A stretch of DNA of 64,000 nt from Streptomyces dengpaensis (GTDB lineage: Bacteria > Actinomycetota > Actinomycetes > Streptomycetales > Streptomycetaceae): positions 28,209 through 92,208 of the forward strand of contig NZ_CP026653.1 in NCBI RefSeq assembly GCF_002946835.1. Direction: 5' to 3'. The position numbers and the translations under genes were made by a program. The notes under the pieces are model-generated. The model searched no databases. It was not told the origin of the DNA and worked only from the letters and a program-made list of their open reading frames with translations. Positions 23,618 through 32,382 of the stretch are shown one piece after another (the first letter of the stretch is position 1; every line of letters starts with the position of its first letter).

Positions 23618-23911
23618 TCAGAACGGGGGTTCGTCGTACGGGACGGTGGGGCGCGGCAGGAGCCGAAGCGTCAGCTCGCGCCGCTCTGCCCAGCAGCCGC
23701 ACGGCTCCATCTCCGGGTTCGCGCCACCGACCCACCAGCCGCCCGCGCCCCGGCAGTCGGGGCAGGAGCGGCGGGCGACGGGGGCGAGGTGGATGCGGTG
23801 CCGGTCGGCGTACAGCTCCCAGTGGCTGGCCTTGAGCACGACCGCGGCCGCGGCGACCGTGACGGGCACGACGGCCGCGACCAGGGCGGCGGTTCGGGCG
23901 CGCACGGTCAA
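23618..23911 (-). CDS. Membrane-anchored zinc-ribbon-like protein, 97 aa
   Basis: TTG 23911 overlaps the upstream stop (TTGA); GTG 23905 is an alternative. An N-terminal membrane helix (AALVAAVVPVTVAAAAVVL) precedes CPDCRGAGGWWVGGANPEMEPCGC, arranged as a DnaJ-like CxxCxGxG zinc site. The tail is basic. Coupling ties it to the next gene upstream. The role is unknown. Confidence 0.65.
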   Translation of the reverse strand: MTVRARTAALVAAVVPVTVAAAAVVLKASHWELYADRHRIHLAPVARRSCPDCRGAGGWWVGGANPEMEPCGCWAERRELTLRLLPRPTVPYDEPPF

Positions 23912-24438
23912 GGCCGGTCGAAGGGCTGGACGGTGAAGCGGGTGCCCTTGCCGGAGCTGACGGGCGTCGCGGTGAGGAAGCCGGGGTCGGCCTGCGCGAG
24001 ATCGGTCAGCAGCGCCTTGATCCAGTCGGTGGGGCGCTGGAGCTCGATCCGGATCGCGTTGAAGTCGGAGATGTGCACCGGGTGCGGGGCCTTGCCGTAG
24101 CGGCGTGCCCACAGCCGGGTGCGGATCAGCTTCGCGGCCGCGGCGTCGGTGGGCCGGGCGGGGATGCCGCGCGGCACCGCCCGGCAGGCCGTGGCGTGCG
24201 CGTTGGCGGCCTGGGCGGCGTCCGGCTCCGTCATCACGTTGCCGGAAGCGTTCCGGTCCTCGCGGTAGGTGCAGCCCAGGCAAGCCGCGGCGTAGCGCGC
24301 GGTGCCCCGGTCGGCGTCGGCGGTGTAGACGAGGACGGTCGCGCCCTCCATCGCCCGATAGCGCTGAGAGACGAGCGTGCCCTCCGGCGTCCAGGTCTCG
24401 GGCGCGGCGGTGGGGGCGGGGCGGGTGAACAGAGCCAT
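23908..24438 (-). CDS. Hypothetical protein, 176 aa
   Basis: The start MALFTRPAPTAAPETW at ATG 24438 is the only good one. After a disordered N-terminus comes CLGCTYRED near residue 55 and a helical stretch, with HATAC completing a possible Cys/His site. The C-terminal half has TDWIKALLTDLAQADPGFL. A metal-binding small protein is possible. No family is recognised. Confidence 0.7.
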   Translation of the reverse strand: MALFTRPAPTAAPETWTPEGTLVSQRYRAMEGATVLVYTADADRGTARYAAACLGCTYREDRNASGNVMTEPDAAQAANAHATACRAVPRGIPARPTDAAAAKLIRTRLWARRYGKAPHPVHISDFNAIRIELQRPTDWIKALLTDLAQADPGFLTATPVSSGKGTRFTVQPFDRP

Positions 24439-24466
24439 GGTGACTCTCCTTCGAGGGGTTCGTTGA

Positions 24467-24934
24467 TCAGGCGGCGAGCCGGTGGATGACCGGGGCCGTG
24501 GAAGCGAGGTAGGTGTCGGGGCTGGGCTCGAAGCCCCTGGCGCAGGGGTCGCAGCAGCCCTGGGTGCGCAGCGGGAGGCAGAACCAGTACCGGCGCCTGC
24601 ATTCGGGGCAGGTGGATCTTGCGGCCATCGCCCGGTCCAGTGCCCATTCCTGAGCGAGCGTCGGAACACGCTTGGGCACGGCCAGGTCGACGCGGAGCAG
24701 GAAGCCGCGGGTGGGGTGAATGCACGACCACTGCGGCCGGTACGAGCACCACTTGCAGCGCAGGATCGCGACCGGACCGTCGTTGCCGCCCGGACTGAGG
24801 TTCATGTCCCGTAACTGGCGCCGGGTGACCAAGCCCTCCGGGACAGCGCCGCGGTCATGCTCCGGCAGGATTGCGTCGCTGCGCGGCACCCGCTTCACCT
24901 CGCGGGGAGGCCGCTTCTTCCGGGGGCGCGGCAT
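24467..24934 (-). CDS. RRQRL-motif zinc-binding-like protein, 155 aa
   Basis: The product carries LVTRRQLRDMNLSPGG at about residues 35-50 and then two cysteine clusters (CKWC, and CPECRRR with CCDPC further on). This is the layout of the small actinobacterial RRQRL-motif zinc-binding family of plasmids and integrative elements, whose role is not established. The ATG overlaps the stop of a 35-residue gene (TAATG). A divergent relative lies at 55557-56492. Confidence 0.75.
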   Translation of the reverse strand: MPRPRKKRPPREVKRVPRSDAILPEHDRGAVPEGLVTRRQLRDMNLSPGGNDGPVAILRCKWCSYRPQWSCIHPTRGFLLRVDLAVPKRVPTLAQEWALDRAMAARSTCPECRRRYWFCLPLRTQGCCDPCARGFEPSPDTYLASTAPVIHRLAA

Positions 24935-25041
24935 TACCTGTTCCAGGCGCCGGGCAGCCGGTCGGGGCGGTGCGGGTAGCGGGGCCCGGGACGCTGCGGG
25001 CGGGGCCGGGCGATCCGGCGGCGCGGGCGGGGAATGAGCAC
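24934..25041 (-). CDS. Arg/Pro-rich microprotein, 35 aa
   Basis: GTG 25041 follows CTGGAGGAACTGCTC, a strong ribosome binding site 8 bases away. The stop overlaps the next ATG (TAATG). The product (start MLIPRPRRRIARPRPQRPG) is over one quarter arginine. It may bind nucleic acid or serve mainly to couple translation. It could be missed by standard gene callers because of its length. Confidence 0.6.
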   Translation of the reverse strand: MLIPRPRRRIARPRPQRPGPRYPHRPDRLPGAWNR

Positions 25042-25167
25042 GAGCAGTTCCTCCAGTCGTCGGTGGACAGCGCTGCACCCCGCCGACGTCGTGCTGGTGT
25101 CGGCGGGCGCGGCAGGTGGTGCGGCTGGGCTATGCGGCGAGGCGTGGGCCGTGCGCGTGGGGTGCTC

Positions 25168-25371
25168 TCAGGGCGTGGTCGACGCGGGCATGGTGTGGCC
25201 CGGCCGGGGCGTCTCCGGCTGCTGCTCCGGGGCGCCGTGCAGGTGGGTGCCGACCAGGTAGCCGATCAGCAGCCCGGTGACGCCGAAGACCTTGTGGCGG
25301 TTGACCTTCCACCAGGTCGGTGCCGGGGGCTCGGTGAGCACGCCTATGACAGCCGGTGCTTTCGCAGCCAA
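25168..25371 (-). CDS. Small single-pass membrane protein, 67 aa, TTG start
   Basis: TTG 25371 follows AGGAGATCCCGTT with about 8 bases spacing. KVFGVTGLLIGYLVGTHL forms one membrane segment, followed by a short polar tail. It is the last gene of the transfer-region membrane group. Small single-pass proteins are usual partners of Streptomyces transfer ATPases, but the role here is inferred from position only. Confidence 0.6.
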   Translation of the reverse strand: MAAKAPAVIGVLTEPPAPTWWKVNRHKVFGVTGLLIGYLVGTHLHGAPEQQPETPRPGHTMPASTTP

Positions 25372-25481
25372 AACGGGATCTCCTTGTCGCTCGGGGTGGT
25401 TCGTGGCGGCCGGTCGGCCTGTCCGGCCCTCGCCCGGCCCCGCGGCTGCGGGTGGGCGAGGGCCAGGCGGAGCGACCGGGG

Positions 25482-26276
25482 TCAGCGCTGGAGCGGGTGG
25501 ATGTTGTCGGGTTCGTCGCCGAAGTCGTCGCCCACCGGGGCGGGGAGGGTGGCGTGGATGTGGAGCGCAGGGTTGAACTGGGGCTGGAACTGCGGCGGGT
25601 GGTTGTGGACGATGGGCCGCAGGGTCAGGCCCCGCAGGGCGAAGATGCTGGCCAGCGCCCACATGAGGGCGGCCAGCCCGGTGGCGGCGGCGCGGCCTCC
25701 GGCCGGGGCGGCGGACCAGATCATGGCGAGGCTTGCACAGCCCCACAGCGCCCAGGCAATGCGGGCGCCCGCGTTTTTGCAGAAGCCGCCGATGAGTGCG
25801 AGCACTCCGGCGAATTGCCAGAAGACGTACAAGGCGGCCGGGGCGACGGCCAGGTGCGCGGCCTGGTCGGCAAGGAACACCCGCACGGGGTGGTCGACCG
25901 TGCCCCACAGGCCGCTGCCGTCACCGGCGCTGGTGGCCGGGACTGCGGACAGGCCCTTGAGCGTGGCGCTGGCGATGTCGCCGGCGGCGTCCAGCATCAT
26001 GACGATGAGGCTGATCCCGGTGAACAGTCCAGCCGCCTTGATCCAGTTGGCGACCTCGTGCCAGCCGGCGTGCCGGGCCCGGAAGACCTCATCCCACCGC
26101 TGGTAGAGGAAGCCGCCTTCCTTCCAGGACTCCTTCCACGCGGCGCGCAGCTTCGCGAGCCGCCTGTTGCCGTGCTTGCCGTCCAGCTCGAGGACCGGCG
26201 GCGGGGGCATCTGGTCGATCAGGTCGAAGAAGGACGGGTTGTCCTGGCCGTTGACCGGCTTGTCGTTGGTGGGCAT
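25482..26276 (-). CDS. Multi-pass membrane protein, 264 aa, transfer region
   Basis: The first 80 residues are polar (FFDLIDQMPPPPVLELDG, then a basic Trp-rich helix). About five hydrophobic segments follow between residues 85 and 220 (AAGLFTGISLIVMML, VAPAALYVFWQFAGVLAL and others). The tail is His/Pro-rich. The location between the TraB-like ATPase and small membrane genes suggests a part in DNA transfer or plasmid spread in mycelium. No family is recognised. Confidence 0.75.
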   Translation of the reverse strand: MPTNDKPVNGQDNPSFFDLIDQMPPPPVLELDGKHGNRRLAKLRAAWKESWKEGGFLYQRWDEVFRARHAGWHEVANWIKAAGLFTGISLIVMMLDAAGDIASATLKGLSAVPATSAGDGSGLWGTVDHPVRVFLADQAAHLAVAPAALYVFWQFAGVLALIGGFCKNAGARIAWALWGCASLAMIWSAAPAGGRAAATGLAALMWALASIFALRGLTLRPIVHNHPPQFQPQFNPALHIHATLPAPVGDDFGDEPDNIHPLQR

Positions 26277-26338
26277 GGCGTAGCTGCTCCTTCGGCGAAG
26301 GGGTCGGTGAGTGGGCAGTGCGGGCTGGCCGGAGCCGG

Positions 26339-26830
26339 TCAGCGGATCTCGTTTCGGGTGCGGGCGAAGAACGCCCCGCGCGTGGTGCTGTTGTTGTGGA
26401 TCTCGGTGTGGTGGGTGACCGGACCCTCGAAGACGTTCTTGGTGACGGCCGCGCGGGCCTTGCTGATCGCGCCGCCGATGGCGGTGGCGGCCATGGCCAG
26501 GCCCGCGAACGGCAGGGTGACCATGAGGACGCCGTTCAACGTGACGGAGGCCAGGCCCTGGAGCACGAGCCAGGCACCGCAGCCGATGCCGGTGACGCCG
26601 GCGCCCACGCCGATCGAGGCCACCGCGATCCCGGCCGCCCAGGCCGGGACGATCCGCTGGTCGTCCTGCTTCACGGGCGGGGTGGTGCCGAAGGCCGGCG
26701 GCTCGGTGTCGTCGCGGAACGAGGTGGGGTGGTGGCGTACGGGCTTGCTCGCCCAGTCGTCGATCAGGCGGCGGGCTTCGGCCGCGGCCTCGGACTCGGG
26801 CATGCCGTGCTGGGTGTTCAGGGGGTCCAT
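26339..26830 (-). CDS. Membrane protein, 163 aa, transfer region
   Basis: The N-terminal 60 residues are polar and acidic (ESEAAAEARRLIDDWASKP). Two hydrophobic, Gly-rich segments follow (AGIAVASIGVGAGVTGIGCG and LNGVLMVTLPFAGLAMAATA). The C-terminus is basic and polar. It sits between the 264-residue membrane protein and the TraB-like ATPase. A role in the transfer apparatus is inferred from position. Confidence 0.75.
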   Translation of the reverse strand: MDPLNTQHGMPESEAAAEARRLIDDWASKPVRHHPTSFRDDTEPPAFGTTPPVKQDDQRIVPAWAAGIAVASIGVGAGVTGIGCGAWLVLQGLASVTLNGVLMVTLPFAGLAMAATAIGGAISKARAAVTKNVFEGPVTHHTEIHNNSTTRGAFFARTRNEIR

Positions 26831-26915
26831 CGGGTTCTCCGATCACGCGGGAGGGGAGCGCCCTCCTGGCCGTGGTGGCCGGGAGGGCGCGTGGGGGAGT
26901 GGCCGCGCGCAACGG

Positions 26916-26955
26916 CGAAGGGCGCCGCCGGAGTCGTGTCCGGCGGCGCCCTTCG
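26916..26955. terminator. Hairpin terminator, 17-bp perfect stem
   Basis: CGAAGGGCGCCGCCGGA pairs perfectly with 26939-26955 around a 6-base loop. A second GC-rich hairpin (CGCCCTCC/GGGAGGGCG) lies just to the left at about 26858-26890. They separate the 163-residue membrane gene from the plus-strand zinc-ribbon gene. Confidence 0.75.
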
Positions 26956-27052
26956 GCGTTGCGCAGCAGGTGAGTTGGGGCTGGCGGGTGGGTAGTCACC
27001 GCACCTGCGCCCCGGGCATCCTCGATCCAACAGGCGCGGGGAAGGGGATCGG

Positions 27053-27214
27053 GTGGAGTTCGTCTTCGAGTGCGGGTGGTGCGGCGGGGACAACTTCTTC
27101 GTGGGCAAGCAGGTCGGCTTCTGGGTCGACAAGTGGGAGGTGCCCTCGGAGTGGGACTGCCGCTTCTGCGACGGACTCAACTACACGCCCGACCCGCCGT
27201 GGACCGAGGCGTAG
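27053..27214 (+). CDS. Zinc-ribbon microprotein, 53 aa, opposite strand within the transfer region
   Basis: GTG 27053 follows GAAGGGGAT with 6-7 bases spacing. The product has two CxxC pairs (CGWC and CRFC) spaced by about 25 aromatic-rich residues, a complete four-cysteine ribbon. It is the only plus-strand gene in the long minus block and ends one base before the small membrane gene. The function is unknown. Confidence 0.7.
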   Translation: MEFVFECGWCGGDNFFVGKQVGFWVDKWEVPSEWDCRFCDGLNYTPDPPWTEA

Positions 27215-27215
27215 T

Positions 27216-27404
27216 TCAGAAGCTGGAGATCAGCCCGGCGAGCGAGGCGAGGCCGCTGTTGATCGTCGGGGCCAGGCCGGTCGCGGCGAGGGTGAAGCCG
27301 AACAGCGTGCAGGCCAGCGCGGAGCCGATCCGGACGTATCCGCCCTTGACCAGGACGACGACGATGATGCCCAGCAGCACGGCGGCGGAGATGGAGAGGG
27401 CCAC
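27216..27404 (-). CDS. Small two-pass membrane protein, 62 aa
   Basis: Almost the entire protein is hydrophobic: one helix ISAAVLLGIIVVVLVKGG and a second ALACTLFGFTLAATG, joined by YVRIGS. It lies directly downstream of the TraB-like gene, after a gap of about 75 bases. Such small membrane proteins accompany conjugation ATPases in actinobacterial plasmids. Specific function is unknown. Confidence 0.75.
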   Translation of the reverse strand: MALSISAAVLLGIIVVVLVKGGYVRIGSALACTLFGFTLAATGLAPTINSGLASLAGLISSF

Positions 27405-27480
27405 AGCGGATGGTGCTCCTTCGGGATCGGGTGGGGCCGGCCGTGCTCGGGCGGGCCGGCCCCGGGATGGGTGGGTGTGA

Positions 27481-29625
27481 TCAGGCGTCGGTGAGGCTCT
27501 TGATGGCCTCCAGCGCCTGGCGGGCTGAGGTGACCTTCTCGGAGCGGCCGCCGGATCCGGATCCGCGCTTGCCGCCGCCGCCCTTGCCGCCTCCCCCGCC
27601 GCGCCGGCGGGAGCGGCCGTCGCCGTCGCCGTCGTCCTCGTCGGGCTCGGGCCAGAACTCGCCGGGCCGCACGGGCTCGTTCCAGTCGAACCACAGGCCG
27701 CGCTTCTCCAGCTCGCTGATCTCGTAGTCGGTGAGCCGGTTGACCTCGTCGGGGAACAGGTTGGACAGGTCGGTGTCGAAGTCCGCGTACAGCGACCGCA
27801 TGAGCACGGCGCGGCCGTTGTCGAGGACGATGACGGCGACGCCGCCCGTGCTGACGCCGTTCTCCGGGTCGGCCTCGCCCTTGATTGCCCGCTCGATCGC
27901 GGAGCCTTCCTGGCGGGAGTAGCGGGCCGGGATGGTCGGCACGTCGTAGGCGTTCTCCATGGTGCCCTCCGCGGCCTTGCGGGTGGCGCCGGGCGAACCC
28001 ATGTTGAAGATCACGGGCCTGCTGTTCTGCCGCAGGTTGTCCTTCATCTCCGTGGAGAACCCGTTGTGCGCGAACGGCGACTGGCCCGCCGGGTTGAAGC
28101 CGATGCCGTACTTCAGCCCGGTGACCGTGAGGTCCTCACCGTCCTTCTGGATGAACTCGCCGAAGTCCCCGTCCTGCGCCGCAGTCATGAACTCATCCGC
28201 GTACACGTTCAGCTGCCGGTAGGGGCAGCGCGTATCGCCCGGCTTGTAGTCGTGCGGCTGGCCGTCGTGCGGCCAGGGCATCTCCGCCCTGATCTCGCAC
28301 AGCGCCTTCGCCGCGCGCACCTGGCGTGCCATCCACAGCGCGTTCGAGCCCTGCCGGTCGATGTACTTCCCGAGCACGGTGGTCTTTTCGTCCTTGCGGA
28401 CGGTGGACAGCCACACCACCTGGCCGTCCAGGGACTGGGCGGCCATGTTGATCGCGAAGTACTGCGTCTTGCCGGAGCGGGACACCCCGAGGGTGAGGCC
28501 GTGGGCTGCGGCGTTCTTGTCGTGCTGGTACACCATGGTCTTCACCGGCTGGCCGGTGATGGTGAACCCGCACACGTACATGCCCTTGGCGTCGGGGGTG
28601 AGCAGCTCGCGGGTGGCGGGGAAGATCGCGCTGAGCGGTGGGGTGTCGAACGCGCTGATCAGGAACTCGTTGCCGTCGATGAGGACGAACACGCAGGAGT
28701 CGTCCTCGGGCAGGTTCAGCGCGCGGCAGACCTTGGCCAGGTCGATGCGCGGGGTGTCGGTGGAGTCGGCCATCTTCGCCCGGTAGAAGGTCACCCCGCG
28801 TTCGTCGTCGCGGGTCTTGTGGACCAGCTCGGAGCCGGGGGCGCCGCCCTTGGGCCCGCCGACCTTGTCCGTCCAGCGCTCCTGCGGGGTCGGCTTGGTG
28901 CGGCGGCGCTGGTTGGCGTCGGGGGTGATGCGGGCCTCCATCCAGCCCGGTCCGCCCTGGCGGCCGGGCTGGATCGCGACCTCCGCCAGGACGACGTCGC
29001 TGGAAGGCACAGCAAACGGGGCGGCGACCGCGGCCTCCGTAAGACCGGTGATCGGCCGTCCGGTCTCCGAGGCGCGCAGCAGGATCGTCATGTCGTGCCG
29101 CATACCGGGGTGCCGGGTGGCCTTGACGACGTGCGTACGGCCGGGCATCCCGGCGTTCTCCCACATCATCCGCACCTCGCGGGTGAGCAGGTCTGCGCCG
29201 TCGTCCGGCACGACCAGGGACGGCTCCGCGGCTTCGGCTACCTGCAGCTGCGGGGCCGGGGCGGCGAGGGCGGGACGGTGACGGCGGCGGGTGTGCCGGG
29301 AGAACGGCATCACCAGGTAGCCGGCCGCCGCCCATCCGGCGGCGAGCAGTCCGTCCATCCAGTACGGGCCCCAGCCGGTGGTGGTCTTGGCGGCGACGTC
29401 GACGGCGGCGGCCAGGACCAGCGGGGACCAGCGCAGGATCTTGCGTCCGGCGCCGTGCTCATCGCTCTTGGCGGCCAGGAACCAGGCGCCGATCCCGGCG
29501 GCTCCGGCCAGCTGGACGACCTGGTTGACGGGGCTTTCGGGATAGACGTTGGGGGCCACGGCCAGCACAGGCGCGGCGAGGGTGTAGGCGAGGCGTTCGA
29601 GCGTGACACTGCGCGGCGTGGTCAC
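27481..29625 (-). CDS. TraB/FtsK-like DNA transfer ATPase
   Basis: The 714-residue product has N-terminal membrane segments (about residues 10-105), a linker domain, and a RecA-like motor. Its Walker A is GVSRSGKT (380-387) and its Walker B ends VYADE (residues 474-478). The C-terminus has an acidic part and a Gly/Lys/Arg-rich tail. Streptomyces TraB proteins are FtsK-related and move double-stranded plasmid DNA between mycelial compartments. GTG 29625 follows AAGGAG with 6 bases spacing. The neighbours are small membrane and coiled-coil proteins. A winged-helix gamma domain like FtsK's is not obvious at the C-terminus; DNA recognition may differ. Family is clear at the level of FtsK/HerA-like transfer ATPase. 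Confidence 0.85.
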   Translation of the reverse strand: MTTPRSVTLERLAYTLAAPVLAVAPNVYPESPVNQVVQLAGAAGIGAWFLAAKSDEHGAGRKILRWSPLVLAAAVDVAAKTTTGWGPYWMDGLLAAGWAAAGYLVMPFSRHTRRRHRPALAAPAPQLQVAEAAEPSLVVPDDGADLLTREVRMMWENAGMPGRTHVVKATRHPGMRHDMTILLRASETGRPITGLTEAAVAAPFAVPSSDVVLAEVAIQPGRQGGPGWMEARITPDANQRRRTKPTPQERWTDKVGGPKGGAPGSELVHKTRDDERGVTFYRAKMADSTDTPRIDLAKVCRALNLPEDDSCVFVLIDGNEFLISAFDTPPLSAIFPATRELLTPDAKGMYVCGFTITGQPVKTMVYQHDKNAAAHGLTLGVSRSGKTQYFAINMAAQSLDGQVVWLSTVRKDEKTTVLGKYIDRQGSNALWMARQVRAAKALCEIRAEMPWPHDGQPHDYKPGDTRCPYRQLNVYADEFMTAAQDGDFGEFIQKDGEDLTVTGLKYGIGFNPAGQSPFAHNGFSTEMKDNLRQNSRPVIFNMGSPGATRKAAEGTMENAYDVPTIPARYSRQEGSAIERAIKGEADPENGVSTGGVAVIVLDNGRAVLMRSLYADFDTDLSNLFPDEVNRLTDYEISELEKRGLWFDWNEPVRPGEFWPEPDEDDGDGDGRSRRRGGGGGKGGGGKRGSGSGGRSEKVTSARQALEAIKSLTDA

Positions 29626-29707
29626 CAGCTGCTCCTTCGGGAACGGGGCACGGGCGGCCCCGCATGTCGCGGAGCCGCCCGTGGCGGGGTGGGTTGGGGG
29701 AGTGGGG

Positions 29708-30127
29708 TCAGCGGTTGAAGAAGGCCGGCTTGGGGGTCTTCTCGCGCCGGTTGGAGCGGATGTCGTCCAGCGCGCCGTACAGCTTGGAGTGGGTGCGCTT
29801 GGTCTCGTAGGTGAGGTCGGCGGTCTCCTGGGCGGTGTCGTGGAGCCTGCGGACCTGGATCGCGGCACCACCCAAGGCGAGCGAAACGTTGTTGGTCAGC
29901 TCCACGAACTTCACGTCCAGGTCGGCGTTGGCGATGTCGCGGGCGACGCCCTCGGTGCGGGTGGCGTTGGCCTGCATGCTGCGCCGCAGCGACTCGAGGT
30001 CGAGGGTGGCGTCGTCCATGGCCTTGCCTAGCTTGTCCAGCTTGGCCTGGACGGCCTTGTAGCGGTTGTCGCCGTCGGCCGGTGCGGGCGCCGCGCCGCT
30101 GGCGCGGGGTGCGAGATCGCTGCTCAT
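29708..30127 (-). CDS. Coiled-coil protein, 139 aa, transfer region
   Basis: After a polar N-terminus, residues about 25-125 are continuous helix with heptad-like spacing (VQAKLDKLGKAMDDATLDLE, TAQETADLTYETKRTHSKLY). The C-terminus is basic. It lies between the low-complexity 730-residue gene and the TraB-like gene, with short gaps. A structural or partner role for the transfer ATPase is inferred from position. Confidence 0.75.
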   Translation of the reverse strand: MSSDLAPRASGAAPAPADGDNRYKAVQAKLDKLGKAMDDATLDLESLRRSMQANATRTEGVARDIANADLDVKFVELTNNVSLALGGAAIQVRRLHDTAQETADLTYETKRTHSKLYGALDDIRSNRREKTPKPAFFNR

Positions 30128-30149
30128 CAGCGGGTGTCCCTTCCTGCTT

Positions 30150-32342
30150 CTAGTCGTGGTGGGCGGCGGCCGACGCGAACTTCAGGCCCGCGTCATCCTT
30201 GGCGTCCATGTCCTGGCCGTACACGCGAGCGACCATGGCGGCCGCGAGCATGGCGGCCTCGTTGGCGATGCCGCACTCGATCGCGCAGCGTTCGGCCTGC
30301 TGCTTCATGCGCCCCGCGGCGTCGGCGAGGTCCGTGATCAGGTCGGTGACGGCGGTGGAGATGTTGTGGTCGCCGACCAGGTCGGCGGCCATCTCCCGCA
30401 GGGCGTCGGCGACCTTGCCGAGCGCCTCCGCGAGGGATTCGGCCCGTTCCTTGTCGATGCCGGCCTGGATGGCGATGTTCGCCATCTCCATCAGGTACTC
30501 GTCGAACGTGATGTCCGTGCGGTGCTGGGCAGCCAAGGTGCCCTGCCCGGACGGCCTGCTGACCTCCGCGCTGCTCACGCTGCTCCCTTCGCTGGTCGGT
30601 CGGCTGGTGCCGGGCCGCTTCGTGTGCGGCTCGGGGGCGGGCGGCAGGCCCTTGGTGCCGGTCGTCATGGCCGCGGGCTTGTCGGGGACGATGTCCGCGT
30701 CGACGATGTCGTCCTCACCCTTGGCGTCGGTGCGCGGCGGGCGGGTGGGCCGGTCGGTCCACTCCCACGTCGGGGTGGAGTCCTCCTCGCCGAACGGGCT
30801 GTCCGCCGGACGGCCACGCCGACCGGCGCGACCCGTACGACCACGCCCCGCCCGCCCGGTCCGGCCGGTACGGCGAGTACGTCCACGCCGTCCGGCCCTG
30901 CCCGTGCCGCCGGTGCGCCGGCGCCAGAACCGACGACGCTTCTTCGCATCGCCAGACGCCCCGTCACCGGCAGTGGAGTCCTTACCCGGCTCATCGCCCG
31001 CCTTGCCGTCCTTAGCGGCGCTGGAGGCCCCGTCAGAGCCGTCCTTGGCGGCCTTCCCGTCGGTGCCGCCGTCGGTGCCCTTGCCGTCGTCGGTGCCCTT
31101 GCCCTTGGAGTCCTTGTCCTTGGTCAGGCTCACCTTCTCGGTGCCGTCCTTGGCGTCCTTCGCGTCCTTCGCGTCGGCGCGGCGTTTGTCGAAGCGGCGC
31201 TGGGCTTCCTCCGTGAGGGCCGCACCGAGGGTGGTGCGGCCGGGGTCGGCCGACGCCGCGGCTTCCCGCTTCGCCTTCCGCGCCTCCCCCCGCTCCGCTT
31301 TCTTGGCCCGGCGGTCCTCCCATTCCTTCTGCCGGTTGGCGCGGGCCTGGTCGCGGTCCTTGGTCCGGTCGGCGACGCCGGCGGTGTGCCCGGCGCTGCG
31401 CCGCTCCTGCCGCCCGGCCTGCCGGACCCCGGCGCGCTCCTGACGGCCGCGGGCGCGCTCAGCGCGGGCGCCGGAGGCCGGGCCGTTCTGGCCCCGGCCG
31501 CCGTCGCCCCTTGAGCTGCCAGAGCCCGTCTGGGAGCCTTTCGAGCCCCCGGATGCCCCGTTGCGCCCGGAACCGGCTGCGCGGCCGCCAGAGCCCGCCT
31601 GAGAGCCCTTCGTGCCGCCCTTGCCGCCCCCGGTCGACCCGGATCCCGAACGCCCGGCGCTGCCGCCGGAGTTGGACCCACGAGAGGCGGGCCCCTTCGA
31701 GCCGGAACCGGAGTTGTTGCGGGACGGACCGCTGCCGCCCCCGCCGCGCGAGGGCCCGCCGCCACCGCCACCGCCGGCCTTCGAGCGGCCCTTGTCCGCC
31801 CCCAGGCCGGAGCCGGACGACTTCATGCGGTCGGCGTCGGCCTTTGACCGCGCCGCCGCCTTGTCGCCCTTCGCTTTCATCATCGCGGTGTGGAGCTTTC
31901 CGTTCTGCTCCATCATCGCGACTTCCTGCGCGGTGCGGCCCTCCAGCAGCGCAGCCTTCCGCGCTATTTCAGCCTCACGGAAAGGCGATTCGCTTTCATG
32001 ATTGGCCCGCGCCATTTCCAGCCGGAATTCCAGCCAGTCACCGAGACGGTCAGCAAGGGAACGAGGCTGGACATATTCGCCTTCCTCGTATTCGCCTTCC
32101 TCTTCTCCGGCTTCCGGCGGGGTAATTCCGTCCGAGCGCAGCGCCGCCGCCGGGTCCGGAGCTGCCGGAATCGTCGGCAGTTCCATCGTCGTTTCTTCCG
32201 GCGACTCCGGCGGCGCGGGGGGAATGTCCTCCGGCGGCGGAATGGTGTCGGCGTAATCCGGCATCGGCGGTGGCACGTACGAGGAATCACCGCGCCAGGG
32301 GCCGCGGACCAGGATCCCGTTCGGGTCGTCCACGTCGGACAC
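30150..32342 (-). CDS. Large low-complexity basic protein, 730 aa, transfer region
   Basis: The order is a Pro/Glu-rich N-terminus (to about residue 75), a helical part, a Gly/Ser-rich stretch (about 180-300), a long Lys/Arg/Glu/Asp charged region with KDAKDAKD and GKGTDDGKGTDGG repeats, an RRGRTRRTGRTGRAGRGR basic cluster, and a compact helical C-terminal domain (about 610-720). GTG 32342 follows GGAGG with 6 bases spacing. It looks intrinsically disordered and DNA- or RNA-binding. No known family is recognised. The C-terminal helical domain (DEYLMEMANIAIQAGIDKER) may bind a partner. Confidence 0.8.
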   Translation of the reverse strand: MSDVDDPNGILVRGPWRGDSSYVPPPMPDYADTIPPPEDIPPAPPESPEETTMELPTIPAAPDPAAALRSDGITPPEAGEEEGEYEEGEYVQPRSLADRLGDWLEFRLEMARANHESESPFREAEIARKAALLEGRTAQEVAMMEQNGKLHTAMMKAKGDKAAARSKADADRMKSSGSGLGADKGRSKAGGGGGGGPSRGGGGSGPSRNNSGSGSKGPASRGSNSGGSAGRSGSGSTGGGKGGTKGSQAGSGGRAAGSGRNGASGGSKGSQTGSGSSRGDGGRGQNGPASGARAERARGRQERAGVRQAGRQERRSAGHTAGVADRTKDRDQARANRQKEWEDRRAKKAERGEARKAKREAAASADPGRTTLGAALTEEAQRRFDKRRADAKDAKDAKDGTEKVSLTKDKDSKGKGTDDGKGTDGGTDGKAAKDGSDGASSAAKDGKAGDEPGKDSTAGDGASGDAKKRRRFWRRRTGGTGRAGRRGRTRRTGRTGRAGRGRTGRAGRRGRPADSPFGEEDSTPTWEWTDRPTRPPRTDAKGEDDIVDADIVPDKPAAMTTGTKGLPPAPEPHTKRPGTSRPTSEGSSVSSAEVSRPSGQGTLAAQHRTDITFDEYLMEMANIAIQAGIDKERAESLAEALGKVADALREMAADLVGDHNISTAVTDLITDLADAAGRMKQQAERCAIECGIANEAAMLAAAMVARVYGQDMDAKDDAGLKFASAAAHHD

Positions 32343-32382
32343 GATGCACCTCCCTCCTGGACTTGACAGAGCGTGGGGTCTT

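Noticed and set aside
30066..31514. Long plus-strand open frames opposite the 730-residue gene
   Set aside because: They mirror the high-GC codon pattern of the real minus-strand gene, have no ribosome binding site and read as low-complexity sequence.
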